Under the pieces are notes generated by a model. The model did no database searches, was not told the origin of the DNA, and saw only the letters and a program-made list of their open reading frames with translations. From Microbacterium binotii (GTDB taxonomy: Bacteria > Actinomycetota > Actinomycetes > Actinomycetales > Microbacteriaceae): a DNA stretch of 64,000 nt. Below, one piece after another: positions 27,890 through 36,946 of this stretch (the stretch's first letter is position 1; each line of letters opens with the position of its first letter). A program made the position numbers and the translations under genes. The stretch is taken from positions 868,001-932,000 of the forward strand of contig NZ_CP090347.1 of NCBI RefSeq assembly GCF_021398715.1, read 5' to 3'.

Positions 27890-28504
27890 GTGGCCAAGCT
27901 CTACTTCCGCTACGGGGCGATGAACTCCGGCAAGTCGACGGCGCTGTTGCAGGCCGCGTACAACTATGAGGAACGCGGCCAGCATGTCCTGCTGGCCAAG
28001 CCCGAGATCGACACGAAGGGCGCCGACCGCATCTCGAGCCGCTTGGGCATGTCACGCGGGGTGGACTTCCTCATCCGGCCCGAGGACGACCTGCGCGAGC
28101 TCTTCGCGGCGCACCGCGCTCGGGTTCTCGCGGCGGAGGGTGCGGATGTGGCGTGCCTGCTCATCGATGAGGCGCAGTTCCTGACGCGCACTCAGGTCGA
28201 CGATCTGCTGCGCATCGTGGTGCTGGACGGCGTGCCGTCCCTCGCCTACGGCATCCGCACCGACTTCCAGACGCACGCGTTCCCCGGTTCGCGCCGCCTC
28301 ATGGAACTCGCCCACAGCCTGGAGGAGCTGAAGACGATCTGTCGCTGCGGTCGCAAGGCCCTCTTCAACGCGCGGCTGGTGGGAGGCCGCTTCGTCTTCG
28401 AGGGCGACCAGGTGGCGATCGACGAGCTCAGCCACGAGAAGGTCACGTACGAGTCGATGTGCGCGCAGTGCTACCTGACCGCATCCGGCGGACGCCTCAG
28501 CTGA
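27890..28504 (+). CDS. tdk: Thymidine kinase (type II)
   Basis: 204 residues with the P-loop YGAMNSGKSTALLQA, Walker B CLLIDEAQFL, the thymidine-lasso region with YGIRTDFQTHAFPGSRRLME, and zinc cysteines in TICRCGRKALFNAR and later MCAQCYLTA. It salvages thymidine to dTMP. The 3' end overlaps the convergent DUF1295 gene by 8 bp. Confidence 0.95.
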   Translation: MAKLYFRYGAMNSGKSTALLQAAYNYEERGQHVLLAKPEIDTKGADRISSRLGMSRGVDFLIRPEDDLRELFAAHRARVLAAEGADVACLLIDEAQFLTRTQVDDLLRIVVLDGVPSLAYGIRTDFQTHAFPGSRRLMELAHSLEELKTICRCGRKALFNARLVGGRFVFEGDQVAIDELSHEKVTYESMCAQCYLTASGGRLS

Positions 28505-29342
28505 GCGCCTCGGCGCTCCGGCGGCTGCGCGGCGGCCACGGCACCAGCATCGAGGTCGTACGCCGATACTCGGCGTAGGCCGGGTACTTGCCGGCGGAGA
28601 TCGATTCCGTGAACACGGTCGAGCCGATGAACAGCAGAGTCAGCAGGATCGGCCCCACGATCGTCACATTGATCGCTCCGCCCAGGATGCCGGCGCCCGC
28701 GCTCAGGGCCGCATTGGCGCCGATCAGGTACAGCACCCACCACTGGGCCTGTTCGAAGAAGAAGTTGGGGTGGCGGCTGTAGCGGAACAGTCCCGTGGTC
28801 ACGAAGCCGGGCGGGAGCTCGCCGCCGGCCGCGGCCTTGGCTCGATGGAAGTTCCACTGCTGCTGGTCGGCGAGCCACTCCCCGGCGAGGAAGGCGAGGA
28901 ACAGCAGCGCCCACACCGCATCCCAGACGTTCAGCGGCGTCGCGTTCAGCATCGCGGCCGCCGCGGGCAGGGTGATCAGCACGAGCAGCGCGTTCTGATA
29001 CAGCACGATGAACAGCAGATTGAAGACCTGGAACTGCCACGGCCGCATCCGGGCGCGCAGGATCGCCCAGCGATAGTCCTCCATGCCGCTGTAGCCGCCC
29101 TTGCGGGCGAAGTTGAAGGTGAGGCGCGCACCCCAGAGCGTCACGAGCACGGCCATCAGGATGAGCCGCGCCGCGTCGAGGCCGCCTGCGATCGCCACGC
29201 CCGCGAAGATCCACACGTAGGCGACCGGAACGATCGACCAGATCCGGTCGACCCACGAGGTGTCCTTCGTGATCAGCGACAGGATCCAGCACAGCGCGCA
29301 GACCGCACCGGCGAGCACGATGACCATCCCCAGAGCGCCCAT
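28497..29342 (-). CDS. DUF1295 membrane protein (steroid 5-alpha-reductase-like)
   Basis: 281 residues with about six membrane helices. The conserved C-terminal half holds GLFRYSRHPNFFFEQAQWW and SAGKYPAYAEYRRTTSML, the NADPH-binding and ICMT-like signature shared by DUF1295 and steroid 5-alpha-reductase proteins. The substrate is unknown; lipid or isoprenoid double-bond reduction is the usual guess. Transcription is predicted leaderless: TACGGT on the minus strand (29349-29354) lies 6 bases before the ATG. Confidence 0.85.
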   Translation of the reverse strand: MGALGMVIVLAGAVCALCWILSLITKDTSWVDRIWSIVPVAYVWIFAGVAIAGGLDAARLILMAVLVTLWGARLTFNFARKGGYSGMEDYRWAILRARMRPWQFQVFNLLFIVLYQNALLVLITLPAAAAMLNATPLNVWDAVWALLFLAFLAGEWLADQQQWNFHRAKAAAGGELPPGFVTTGLFRYSRHPNFFFEQAQWWVLYLIGANAALSAGAGILGGAINVTIVGPILLTLLFIGSTVFTESISAGKYPAYAEYRRTTSMLVPWPPRSRRSAEALS

Positions 29343-29348
29343 GACGTC

Positions 29349-29354
29349 ACCGTA
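29349..29354 (-). promoter_or_regulatory. -10 box TACGGT for the DUF1295 gene
   Basis: Read on the minus strand, TACGGT is followed by 6 bases (gacgtc) and then the ATG at 29342. No ribosome site is present. Confidence 0.5.
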
Positions 29355-29381
29355 GCGCGCACACGGCGGCGCGGGGAAGGG

Positions 29382-30149
29382 TCAGCGGGTGGGGAGGGTG
29401 GGGATGAGGGTGTCGAGGTAGTCCGCGGTGTCCTGCCAGCCGTGGACGGCGTGGCAGGTGACGCCGAGGGTGAGGACGGGGTAGTCGTTGCCGTCGGGGT
29501 CGAGGCGGTCGCCGATGAAGAGCATGTCGTCGAGGCTGATGCCGGTGTGTTCGGCGAGGCGTTGCATGCCGTAGGCCTTGTCGATGCCGCGGTGGGTGAT
29601 GTCGACGCTGGTGGATCCGCCGGAGCGGACTTCGAGGTCGGGGATGCGGGCGGCGACGGCTTCGCGGAGGGTGTTCTTCTTCTCGCCGGTGGGGTCCCAG
29701 GCGGTCTTCGCGTCCAGGGGTGCGGACTGGCCGAGGGCGGAGAAGGTGATCTGCGAGCCGCGGTCTTCGAGGATGGGCCCCCAGGTCTGCTCGGCCCAGA
29801 GCCCGAGGCGTTTGGCTTCTTCTTCGACGGCGGCGAGGGCGCGGGTCTTCTCGTCGTCGGTGAGGCTGTGGGCGTAGACCGTGGTGATGCCCGCGGGGGT
29901 GAGGCGGTAGTACTGGGTACCGCAGGTGGGCAGCAGGTGCATGTGATCGAGGATGTCGTCGGTCGTGTCGGGCAGCTGCTCGACGACCTGGGCGCGGAAC
30001 TGGGCGAGCTGGCCGCCGGAGATGATCGCGACCTCCACCCGGGAGGCGAGCGCGAGCAGCAGGTCCGCGATCCGCGGATCGACCGCGCTCTTGGACGGGG
30101 CGAGCGTGTCGTCCAGATCGAACGCAACGAGCTTCGGCGGCTGAGTCAT
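29382..30149 (-). CDS. HAD-IIB family phosphatase (phosphomannomutase/sucrose-phosphatase-like)
   Basis: 255 residues. The nucleophile motif is LVAFDLDDTLAPSKSAVD, motif II is VAIISGGQLAQF, the Lys-containing segment is GIDKAYGMQRLAEHTG, and the acidic motif is MLFIGDRLDPDGNDYPV. The cap resembles eukaryotic-type phosphomannomutase and HAD-IIB sugar phosphatases; the substrate is not determined. The ATG at 30149 has GGAGAG upstream. Codon use changes within the gene: the first ~75 codons use GCG/CTG like the neighbours, while the rest is almost only GCC/ACC/CTC/GTC with GAA for Glu, suggesting a different origin for that part. Confidence 0.82.
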   Translation of the reverse strand: MTQPPKLVAFDLDDTLAPSKSAVDPRIADLLLALASRVEVAIISGGQLAQFRAQVVEQLPDTTDDILDHMHLLPTCGTQYYRLTPAGITTVYAHSLTDDEKTRALAAVEEEAKRLGLWAEQTWGPILEDRGSQITFSALGQSAPLDAKTAWDPTGEKKNTLREAVAARIPDLEVRSGGSTSVDITHRGIDKAYGMQRLAEHTGISLDDMLFIGDRLDPDGNDYPVLTLGVTCHAVHGWQDTADYLDTLIPTLPTR

Positions 30150-30296
30150 GACGGCTCTCCAGCGGGTGTCGGGATCTGCCGGCGGCCCGGCGGAAGGATC
30201 TGAGCGCGGCGGCGCGGCTCCCGCCATCCTATCGGGGGCGACCGCACCCGCCGTGCGCGCCCGGTGCCCCCGTCGCCTTGTCCCCGTGCCCCGCTC

Positions 30297-30368
30297 CGCG
30301 AGACTGCATTCCCCGCACGAGATCATAGGTATCACCCGTGATCTCGTGCGAAAGATGCAGTCTCGGGG
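30297..30368. repeat. Dispersed long palindrome, copy 2
   Basis: CCGCGAGACTGCATtccc-CGCACGAGATCA and its inverted partner TGATCTCGTGCGaaag-ATGCAGTCTCGGGG flank a loop containing ATCACCC. The arms mismatch only at tccc/aaag. It lies between the HAD-IIB gene and tRNA-Pro. Confidence 0.9.
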
Positions 30369-30420
30369 ATAGGTTGGGGGGACTCCCGTTGCGGAGAGGT
30401 CGAGGCCGTCGGAAACGCAA

Positions 30421-30450
30421 GAAGAGGCCGACCCGAAGGTCGACCTCTTC
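30421..30450 (-). terminator. Terminator of tRNA-Pro
   Basis: On the minus strand GAAGAGGTCGACC, loop TTCG, GGTCGGCCTCTTC, followed by TTGCGTTTCC. It lies 10 bases after the tRNA 3' end. Confidence 0.85.
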
Positions 30451-30460
30451 TGCTGTGCGG

Positions 30461-30534
<74 letters not shown>

Positions 30535-30588
30535 TGGCAACCGTTCGAGTCTACCCCAGCCCGAGCGATTCCCCGAATCGCGGAGGCA

Positions 30589-33057
30589 TCATCGGAGCTG
30601 CGCGCGGTGCCGACGGAGTGCGACGACGGATGCCGCTGCGAACCCGAGGGCGAGCGCGCCCACTCCGAGTCCCGCGACCGTGCGCATCGAGGGTCCGCCG
30701 CTGATCGCCAGCATGTCGACGAAGGTCGTCTCACCCTCCTCCCCGCACGTACCGGTGTGCAGCACGACGAGTTCGGCGCCCGGCGCGGGTCGGTAGGCGA
30801 GTTCGGCGATCCAGAGTTTCGTCCCCGCCTCAGCCGAGGTGACGTCAGGGGAGACGTACTCACCGGATGCGGAGACCGCCAGCGGAGACGTCCGATGCTC
30901 GAGCGTCTCCGCGTCGCAGCGTGGCGCGGTGCCCGGCTCGTTGTGGAACACCGAGAACACCAGCTGCGCGTCGACGCCGTCGCCGAGCCCCGTGACCGTG
31001 GCCCGGTCGTTGTACGGGTCGCCGACGCCCGCGTGTTCGACTGCGCGGGTGGTCACCGCGGGTTCCTCGACGACCGTCGTCTCTTCGGTGAGTCCGCAGG
31101 TTCCGCGAGCGAGCAGACGGGCCTCGCCGCCCTCGGGCATGTGCCAGAGCGACTCGATCCAGTAGTGCACGCCGGCAGCGTGCAGGCGGACAGCGGGGGA
31201 GGCGTACTCGCCCGCAGCGGTCACGGCGACAGGGGAGGCGGAGGTCTCGGCGACGCGCGTCTCGGGCGTGCAGGCTTCCGCGGGGGTGACGCCCTCGGGC
31301 GCCTGGAACACCTCGAAGCTCAACCACGTGGTGCCCGTCGTCGGGACGAGACCCTCGACCAGCGCTGTGTCGACCGCCGCGCCGCCCAGCCCCACGGAGC
31401 TGACCGCCCGCGTCGACACCGTCGGCATGGCGGCGCGAGTCGTCTCGCTCTCGACCCCGCACGCGCCCTCGTGGATGAGGCGACCCTCGATGTCGGTCGC
31501 GCGTTCACGCCACACGTATGTGCCGAAGTCGGGGACCACGGGCCCCGCGATGCGCACCGAGCCCGGTTCCGTCGCGCGCACCGCCTCCTCCGGCCCCTGC
31601 CAGACGAGGTTCTCGGTCGTGCACGCATCCGTCGCCGCGACACCGTCGGGAACGCGGAACACGGATGCGGTCACGAGAACTCCGGACGTCGGGAGAGGCG
31701 CCCCCACGATCACCTCGTCGGACATCCGGTCGCCGACCGCCACCAGGGCATCGGCTCTCGATGAGACCTCCGGGATCATCGTGATCTGACTCTGCACCCC
31801 GAAGCGTTCCTGCCAGACGTAATCGGCGGTGAACGCCGCTGCGGTCTCCGGGCTCTGTCGGGAGCGCTCGATGCGCCACACGGCGGTGTAGAAGCCGGGG
31901 CCGGGCAGCGGCTCAGCGGACTCGACCCGGTACGGTGCCGTCGGGCCGATGGCGGGGTCGGTGGTCACCTCGAGCTCGGCGACCTCTTCCGCATCGGCCG
32001 GGGGAGCGTCCGTGAGCTGCGGCTCCGTCTCTGTTCGATACAGGATCGCTGTGGCCGTGACCGGAAGGTAGCCGCCGTCGACCGTGCGGGCCCAGGCGCC
32101 TCGGGTGCTGGCGAACGTCACGTCGTCGACGTACGCGCCGCCCGGGATGTAGCGCGACACCACCTGCGTCGTGACGAGCGGGTCGAACGTCGTGTCGCGC
32201 TCCTGCTCGTCGGCTCCGGCGAGCGGGAACTCGAGGCGGCCGCCCGGCCCCGCCGTGTCCTGGCCGCCCGGCGTCGTGAAGTGACGAACGACGGGCAGGA
32301 AGCCGCCGATGAAGTGCCCCTCACCAGAGACACGGAAGCGCGTGCCTCCGGTGGGAGCTGATGCGAGGATGTCGTAGGCCACACCGATCTGTGCGTCGTC
32401 TCGCGTAGCCTCACCGGTGTCTGCGAAGACCGCGTTCTGCAGCGTGATCCGCCCGCGCGCTCCGGCGGCGTCCGCGACGGCGGTCACCGTGCCGCGCAGG
32501 GGAGAAGCCGCATCCGTCGCGAACTGCAGCGAGCCGGTCGCCGTCGTCTGTCCGGCAGGCAGGGCCATCGCCTCCGCGTAATAGGCGGCGGCGAGATTCT
32601 GCACGGCGCCGTTGTGGTCGGGCGCGACATGGCGGAAGACCCAGTCGATCGCGCCCTGCAGAGTGTCGCCGGGATAGCCGAAGTGATGCAGCGACTCGTT
32701 CCAGTTCGCGATCGCCTTCACCGCCCAGGCAACGGCCGCCGCCTGCACAGGGTCGTCGGTCTGCCCGTAGGTGGAGACGAGCATGTTGATCGCGGTGAGT
32801 CGCTGCGGGTCGAGACCGGCGGCATTCGGGCTCGGGCCGTTGTCGACGCTGTCGCCCGTGGGAAGGGGCCGCCCGGGAAAGATGCAGTAGGTGTGCATGC
32901 CGCTGATGGCCATCGAGCCGTGCCACCCGTAGCGGGTGGAGCTCGCCCACTCGCCGAAGCCGGTTCCGGGAGAGGCTGCGGATGCGGGCATGATCGACAC
33001 CGCGGCGGCGACGACGGCGGCGGCGAGGACGAGGAGAGCGGCGAGCACACGTTTCAT
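30589..33057 (-). CDS. Large secreted surface protein with four ~115-residue Cys-paired repeats and a C-terminal membrane anchor
   Basis: 822 residues. The signal peptide begins MKRVLAALLVLAAAVVAA with a cut near ASA-AS. The N-terminal domain contains TYCIFPGRPLPTG and an alanine-rich helix AAAVAWAVKAI, similar in outline to thioester (TQXA-type) adhesin heads, but this is tentative. From about residue 300 there are four related repeats of ~110-130 residues; the last three start near RFGVQS, TRAVSSVGLG and TRAVEHAGVG and each ends in a G(A/T)CG-x3-ETT motif with a partner Cys earlier. The end has LAISGG, a hydrophobic helix and RRHRAQLR, like a variant sortase signal (LAxTG with Ser). The ATG at 33057 gives a clean signal peptide; 33084 is an alternative. 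Function unknown, probably adhesion or cell-wall display. Confidence 0.72.
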   Translation of the reverse strand: MKRVLAALLVLAAAVVAAAVSIMPASAASPGTGFGEWASSTRYGWHGSMAISGMHTYCIFPGRPLPTGDSVDNGPSPNAAGLDPQRLTAINMLVSTYGQTDDPVQAAAVAWAVKAIANWNESLHHFGYPGDTLQGAIDWVFRHVAPDHNGAVQNLAAAYYAEAMALPAGQTTATGSLQFATDAASPLRGTVTAVADAAGARGRITLQNAVFADTGEATRDDAQIGVAYDILASAPTGGTRFRVSGEGHFIGGFLPVVRHFTTPGGQDTAGPGGRLEFPLAGADEQERDTTFDPLVTTQVVSRYIPGGAYVDDVTFASTRGAWARTVDGGYLPVTATAILYRTETEPQLTDAPPADAEEVAELEVTTDPAIGPTAPYRVESAEPLPGPGFYTAVWRIERSRQSPETAAAFTADYVWQERFGVQSQITMIPEVSSRADALVAVGDRMSDEVIVGAPLPTSGVLVTASVFRVPDGVAATDACTTENLVWQGPEEAVRATEPGSVRIAGPVVPDFGTYVWRERATDIEGRLIHEGACGVESETTRAAMPTVSTRAVSSVGLGGAAVDTALVEGLVPTTGTTWLSFEVFQAPEGVTPAEACTPETRVAETSASPVAVTAAGEYASPAVRLHAAGVHYWIESLWHMPEGGEARLLARGTCGLTEETTVVEEPAVTTRAVEHAGVGDPYNDRATVTGLGDGVDAQLVFSVFHNEPGTAPRCDAETLEHRTSPLAVSASGEYVSPDVTSAEAGTKLWIAELAYRPAPGAELVVLHTGTCGEEGETTFVDMLAISGGPSMRTVAGLGVGALALGFAAASVVALRRHRAQLR

Positions 33058-33159
33058 GTCCCCGATGCTCGGCGGCATCCGCATCCACCGCCGGGCGATA
33101 CGGACGAACGGGGACGGCGCGCGCGCCGCATCCGGCTGTGGAGAACCGGACCCTCTCCG

Positions 33160-34095
33160 TCAGGCCGCGGGGACCAGCGTCAGAAGCGAGGCCTCCGGGC
33201 GGCAGCCGAAGCGCACCGGCGCGAAGATCGAGTGGCCGATGCCGGCGCTCACGTTCAGCGGCACGCGGCGGCCGCCGTGTGCCCACGTGCTGAGGCCCCG
33301 GGCCTGGTCGAGCGGGATGTCGCAGTTGGCGACGATCGCCTTCGACGAGAACGGCACGCGCACCTGACCGCCGTGCGTGTGCCCCGCCAGCAGCAGATCG
33401 GCGTCGAGGTCGACGAACCCATCGAGCACCCGCCGGTACGGCGCGTGCGTCACACCCAGCACCAGATCCGCCTCGCCCGCCGCGCGTTGTTCGGCCCGCT
33501 TCGGCACGAGAGCGGGGAGGTCGTCCCAACGTCGGTGCGCGTCGTTCACGCCGAAGGCGTCGATGCGCAGCCCCGCCACCTCGAGCGTCGTCGTGGTGTT
33601 GTCGAGGGCGTGCCAGCCGAGCTCATCGGTCAGGAATCGATCGAGAGCGCCCGTGTCGAGCGCCTCCGCCGACCGATGCGCCTTCGACGGGCCCGTGAAA
33701 TAGCGCAGTGGATTGCGGGGCGACGGCGCGTACAGATCGTTCGAGCCGTGCACGTACACGCCGGGTACGCCTCGCAGGCCGGCGAAGGCGTGCCGGATGC
33801 CTGCGAGTCCCTCTGCGTGACCGAGATTGTCGCCCGTGTTCACGACGAGGTCGGGCGCGAGCTCCGCGAGGCGCGCGATCCACTCCTGCTTGCGGTGCTG
33901 CCACGGCGCCATGTGCGCGTCGGACAGGTGTAGCACGCGCAGCTCGCGCGCGCCCGCGGGCAGGATCGGCAGGGTGTGCTCGCGCAGCGTGAACAGGTAC
34001 CGCTCGACACCGATGCCCCACACCGCGGCACCTACGCCGACCGCCCCCACCGCTGCGAGCGCGGTGAGGGCGGAACGGCTCGGACTGCCGGTCAA
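33160..34095 (-). CDS. Membrane-anchored metallophosphoesterase
   Basis: 311 residues. One N-terminal membrane helix (ALTALAAVGAVGVGAAVWGI) is followed by a calcineurin-like phosphoesterase domain: LHLSDAHMAPWQHRK, VNTGDNLGHAEG, VYVHGSNDLYAPSP, LGVTHAPYRRVLDGF and LLLAGHTHGGQVRVPF. These are all the metal ligands of the YkuE/lipid-diphosphatase-like subgroup. The best start is TTG 34095, which overlaps the stop of the penicillin-binding protein (TTGA), a common arrangement of these two genes in actinobacteria. The open frame further upstream is a shadow. A role in cell-wall lipid or UDP-sugar hydrolysis is inferred from the neighbour. Confidence 0.85.
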   Translation of the reverse strand: MTGSPSRSALTALAAVGAVGVGAAVWGIGVERYLFTLREHTLPILPAGARELRVLHLSDAHMAPWQHRKQEWIARLAELAPDLVVNTGDNLGHAEGLAGIRHAFAGLRGVPGVYVHGSNDLYAPSPRNPLRYFTGPSKAHRSAEALDTGALDRFLTDELGWHALDNTTTTLEVAGLRIDAFGVNDAHRRWDDLPALVPKRAEQRAAGEADLVLGVTHAPYRRVLDGFVDLDADLLLAGHTHGGQVRVPFSSKAIVANCDIPLDQARGLSTWAHGGRRVPLNVSAGIGHSIFAPVRFGCRPEASLLTLVPAA

Positions 34096-36614
34096 CAGCT
34101 CTTCTTGGAGTAGTTGATCAGGATCTGCGAGCCGCGGTTGACGGCCGTGCCCGCAGCGGGGTTGGTGCCCGTAGCGCGGCTCTCGTTGTCGGGCAGCTTG
34201 TCGTCCGGGGTGCAGGCGCCCAGTGCGATGGAGGTGAATCCCGCATCCTGGAGCGTCTTCTGCGCATCCTGAACCTTGCCGCTGACGGCCGGGATGGTCG
34301 CCCCCTGGCCGTTGCTGGGGTTGATCGTGACGGTCGTGCCGCCCGCGACCTGACCCGCGCCGGGGTTCTGCGCAGCGACGATGTCCGTCGGCTGGTCGGA
34401 GTCGACGGGGTCGCCCACCGTCACCTCGAAGCCGGCGTTCTGCAGCGTCGTCTGCGCCTGGTCGAGGGTCTGCCCGACGACGTTGGGCAGCTCCTTCAGC
34501 GTGCGCTTCGTGAGGTTCGGATCCGGCGCGGGGAAGTCGCCCGCGGGATAGACCTGGTCGGCCGTGCGCTGCAGGTTCTTGGCCAGCGTGTAGCGGATGT
34601 TCTGGAGACCGCGACCGAACATGTCGTTGTCGCCCTGCACCGTGCCGACCCACGCGGCGTTGACGACGCGCGTGCTCGACTCGATCATCCAGGTCTGCAG
34701 AGCCTCGTGCGTTCCCGTCTTACCGATCAGCTGGGTGCCGTCGTAGGGGTTCGCTCCCGAGCCGGTTCCGCCGTTCATGACGCCTCGGAGGGCGTAGGCG
34801 GCGGTGGCGGCGACCTCAGGGGAGATCTGCTGCGTGCAGGTGCGCTGCGGAGCATTCAGCTCGTTGCCCGCGGCGTCCGTCACGCGCTCGATGGCCTGCG
34901 GCTGGCAGTAGATGCCGTTGTTCGCGACGGTGCCGTACGCGCCTGCCATGGCGATCGGCGAGATGTTGTCGACACCGATGACCTCCGACGGGTTCGACAT
35001 CGTGATGTCGCGACCGTCGCCGGTCGTCACACCCATCTTCTTCGCGACCTTCGCGATGTCGCACATGTCGAGCTCGGAAGCCATGGCGAGGTAGCCGGTG
35101 TTCAGCGACTGCGCCGTGAACGACATCGGCGTTCCGACGCCACCGCTGACCTTGCCGAAGTTGTTGATGGGGGTGCTGTTGACGATGTTGCCGGTGCAGG
35201 AGTTCGTGAAGTTCTTGAACACCCTCATCCGGCCGTCGAGCACCTCGTTCACCGATCGGCCCTGCTCCAGCCAGTCGACGAGCGTGAAGAGCTTGAACGT
35301 CGAGCCGGCTTGGAAGCCACCGGAGTTGCCGAACGTGGAGTCACCTGCGTAGACGAGGGAGCTGTACCCCTCGCCGGCGTTCGCCTCTTCCGAGAAGTTC
35401 GTGTTCTGGGCGATCGCGAGGATGCGGCCGGTGGACGCCTCGATGCTGACGGTCGCGGCACCGAAGTCGATGCCCGAAACGGATGCGGGGGCGTTCTCGG
35501 CCATGCTGACCGTCGCCTGGTACTGCATGTCGGGATCGAGTGTCGTGTAGATCTGCAGACCGCCGCGGCGCAGGTTCATCGCGCGCTCCGTGTCATCGGC
35601 ACCGAAGGCCGGGTCCTTCTTGACCACGGAGACCACGTACTGGCAGAAGTACGGCGCGCTGGTCGCGGCGCACCCCGTGGTCGGCTGCGTGATCACCGGC
35701 GTGATCGGCTCGGCCACCGCGGCGTCGTGCTGCTCCTGCGTGATCTTGCCGTCGGAGAGCATCCGATCGAGCACGTACGTCTGGCGCTTCTTGGTGAGCG
35801 CGTAGCCGTCAGCGGCGCCGTTCGTCTCGCGATTGGGCTGATCGATGCGGTACGTGTTGGGGTTCTGCACGATGCCGGCGAGGGTCGCCGCCTGGCCGAG
35901 TGTCACGTTGGCCGCGGGCACACCGAAGTAGTACCGGGATGCGGCGTCGATGCCGTAGGTCGTGCCGCCGAAGTTGGCGATGTTCAGGTAGCCGAGCAGG
36001 ATGTCGTTCTTCGAGTACTTCTGCTCGAGCCCGATCGCGTAGCGCATCTCCTGGAGCTTGCGCTCGATGCCTTCGCTGCCGGATGAGTTCGTCGCCTCGA
36101 GGAAGCACGACTGCCGCTCGTCCTCGCTCTGCGCGTTCCACTCGCAACGCTGGATCAGGATGTTCTTCACGTACTGCTGGCTGATCGTCGACCCGCCCTG
36201 GGTGTTCGCGCCGCCCTCGAGGTTGGAGAGCACGGCACGCGTCGTGCCGATCAGATCGACGCCGCCGTGGTCGTAGTACCGCGGGTCTTCGCTGGAGAGG
36301 ATCGCGTCGTACATGACGGTCGCGATCTGGTCGAACTTCACCGGCGAACGGTTCTGGTCGTAGAAGGAGGTCTGCGGGACGAAGTTACCCGTGCCGTCCT
36401 TCCAGTAGATCGTCGACGGCTCCATGATGTCGTCGATCTCGAGGTAGTTCGGCATGTTGTCGAACAGCTTGATGGCTTGCGATGTCGCGGCGCCGGTGAC
36501 GGCGATGGCGGGCGTGACCGTGGCGGTGATGAGAACACCGGCGACGACGCTCAGGCCGACGAGTCCGGCGAGGCCAGAGAGCACACCGGTGGCCGTGCGT
36601 TTCTTATCGGGCAT
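34092..36614 (-). CDS. Bifunctional penicillin-binding protein (class A) with two PASTA domains
   Basis: 840 residues. After one membrane helix (residues ~10-40) comes a family 51 glycosyltransferase with catalytic Glu109 in SSEDPRYYDHGGVD and QGGSTISQQYVKN (139-151), then a transpeptidase with the SxxK box GSTFKLF, the SxN-like segment and KTG in IGKTGTHEALQTW. The C-terminus carries two PASTA domains (LPNVVGQTLDQAQTTLQNAG and the divergent one from TIPAVSGKVQDAQ). It polymerises and cross-links peptidoglycan, like PonA1/PonA2 of mycobacteria. Transcription is predicted leaderless (TACGAT at 36621-36626). A metallophosphoesterase gene is translationally coupled behind it. Confidence 0.94.
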   Translation of the reverse strand: MPDKKRTATGVLSGLAGLVGLSVVAGVLITATVTPAIAVTGAATSQAIKLFDNMPNYLEIDDIMEPSTIYWKDGTGNFVPQTSFYDQNRSPVKFDQIATVMYDAILSSEDPRYYDHGGVDLIGTTRAVLSNLEGGANTQGGSTISQQYVKNILIQRCEWNAQSEDERQSCFLEATNSSGSEGIERKLQEMRYAIGLEQKYSKNDILLGYLNIANFGGTTYGIDAASRYYFGVPAANVTLGQAATLAGIVQNPNTYRIDQPNRETNGAADGYALTKKRQTYVLDRMLSDGKITQEQHDAAVAEPITPVITQPTTGCAATSAPYFCQYVVSVVKKDPAFGADDTERAMNLRRGGLQIYTTLDPDMQYQATVSMAENAPASVSGIDFGAATVSIEASTGRILAIAQNTNFSEEANAGEGYSSLVYAGDSTFGNSGGFQAGSTFKLFTLVDWLEQGRSVNEVLDGRMRVFKNFTNSCTGNIVNSTPINNFGKVSGGVGTPMSFTAQSLNTGYLAMASELDMCDIAKVAKKMGVTTGDGRDITMSNPSEVIGVDNISPIAMAGAYGTVANNGIYCQPQAIERVTDAAGNELNAPQRTCTQQISPEVAATAAYALRGVMNGGTGSGANPYDGTQLIGKTGTHEALQTWMIESSTRVVNAAWVGTVQGDNDMFGRGLQNIRYTLAKNLQRTADQVYPAGDFPAPDPNLTKRTLKELPNVVGQTLDQAQTTLQNAGFEVTVGDPVDSDQPTDIVAAQNPGAGQVAGGTTVTINPSNGQGATIPAVSGKVQDAQKTLQDAGFTSIALGACTPDDKLPDNESRATGTNPAAGTAVNRGSQILINYSKKSC

Positions 36615-36620
36615 AGGGTG

Positions 36621-36626
36621 ATCGTA
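36621..36626 (-). promoter_or_regulatory. -10 box TACGAT for leaderless PBP mRNA
   Basis: On the minus strand TACGAT is followed by 6 bases (caccct) and then the ATG at 36614. No ribosome site is present. Confidence 0.55.
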
Positions 36627-36721
36627 AGCCAGGATGCTGGGCGAACACTCGAAGGCGCTGCATCCGGTTCCCGCTGTTTCCGGGGCTCAGACCCCGTCCT
36701 CACCCACGAACGGGAGACGCC

Positions 36722-36946
36722 GTGACCACCTGGGAGTACCTCACCACTCCGCTGTTGATCCACAACACCGCCGCCATCTTGAACAACTGGGGCAAGCAGG
36801 GCTGGGAGCTCGTCCAGGTCGTGCAGGGCCCCGAGGGTGGCCTGGTCGCCTACTTCAAGCGTCCGGTCGGCTCGGATGCGGCCGCCAATGCAGGCCTCGG
36901 TGCGGCACAGGCTGCCGCGCGCCAGTTCGAAGGAGAGAACGCATGA
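36722..36946 (+). CDS. DUF4177 family protein
   Basis: 74 residues. The core WEYLTTPLLIHNTAAILNN with GKQGWELVQVVQGPEGGLVA matches the small DUF4177 proteins, in which a GWELV turn is the hallmark. It is soluble and of unknown function. The GTG at 36722 has GGGAG 6 bases upstream. The stop overlaps the following RidA gene by 4 bp (ATGA), a pairing often kept in actinobacteria. Confidence 0.85.
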   Translation: MTTWEYLTTPLLIHNTAAILNNWGKQGWELVQVVQGPEGGLVAYFKRPVGSDAAANAGLGAAQAAARQFEGENA

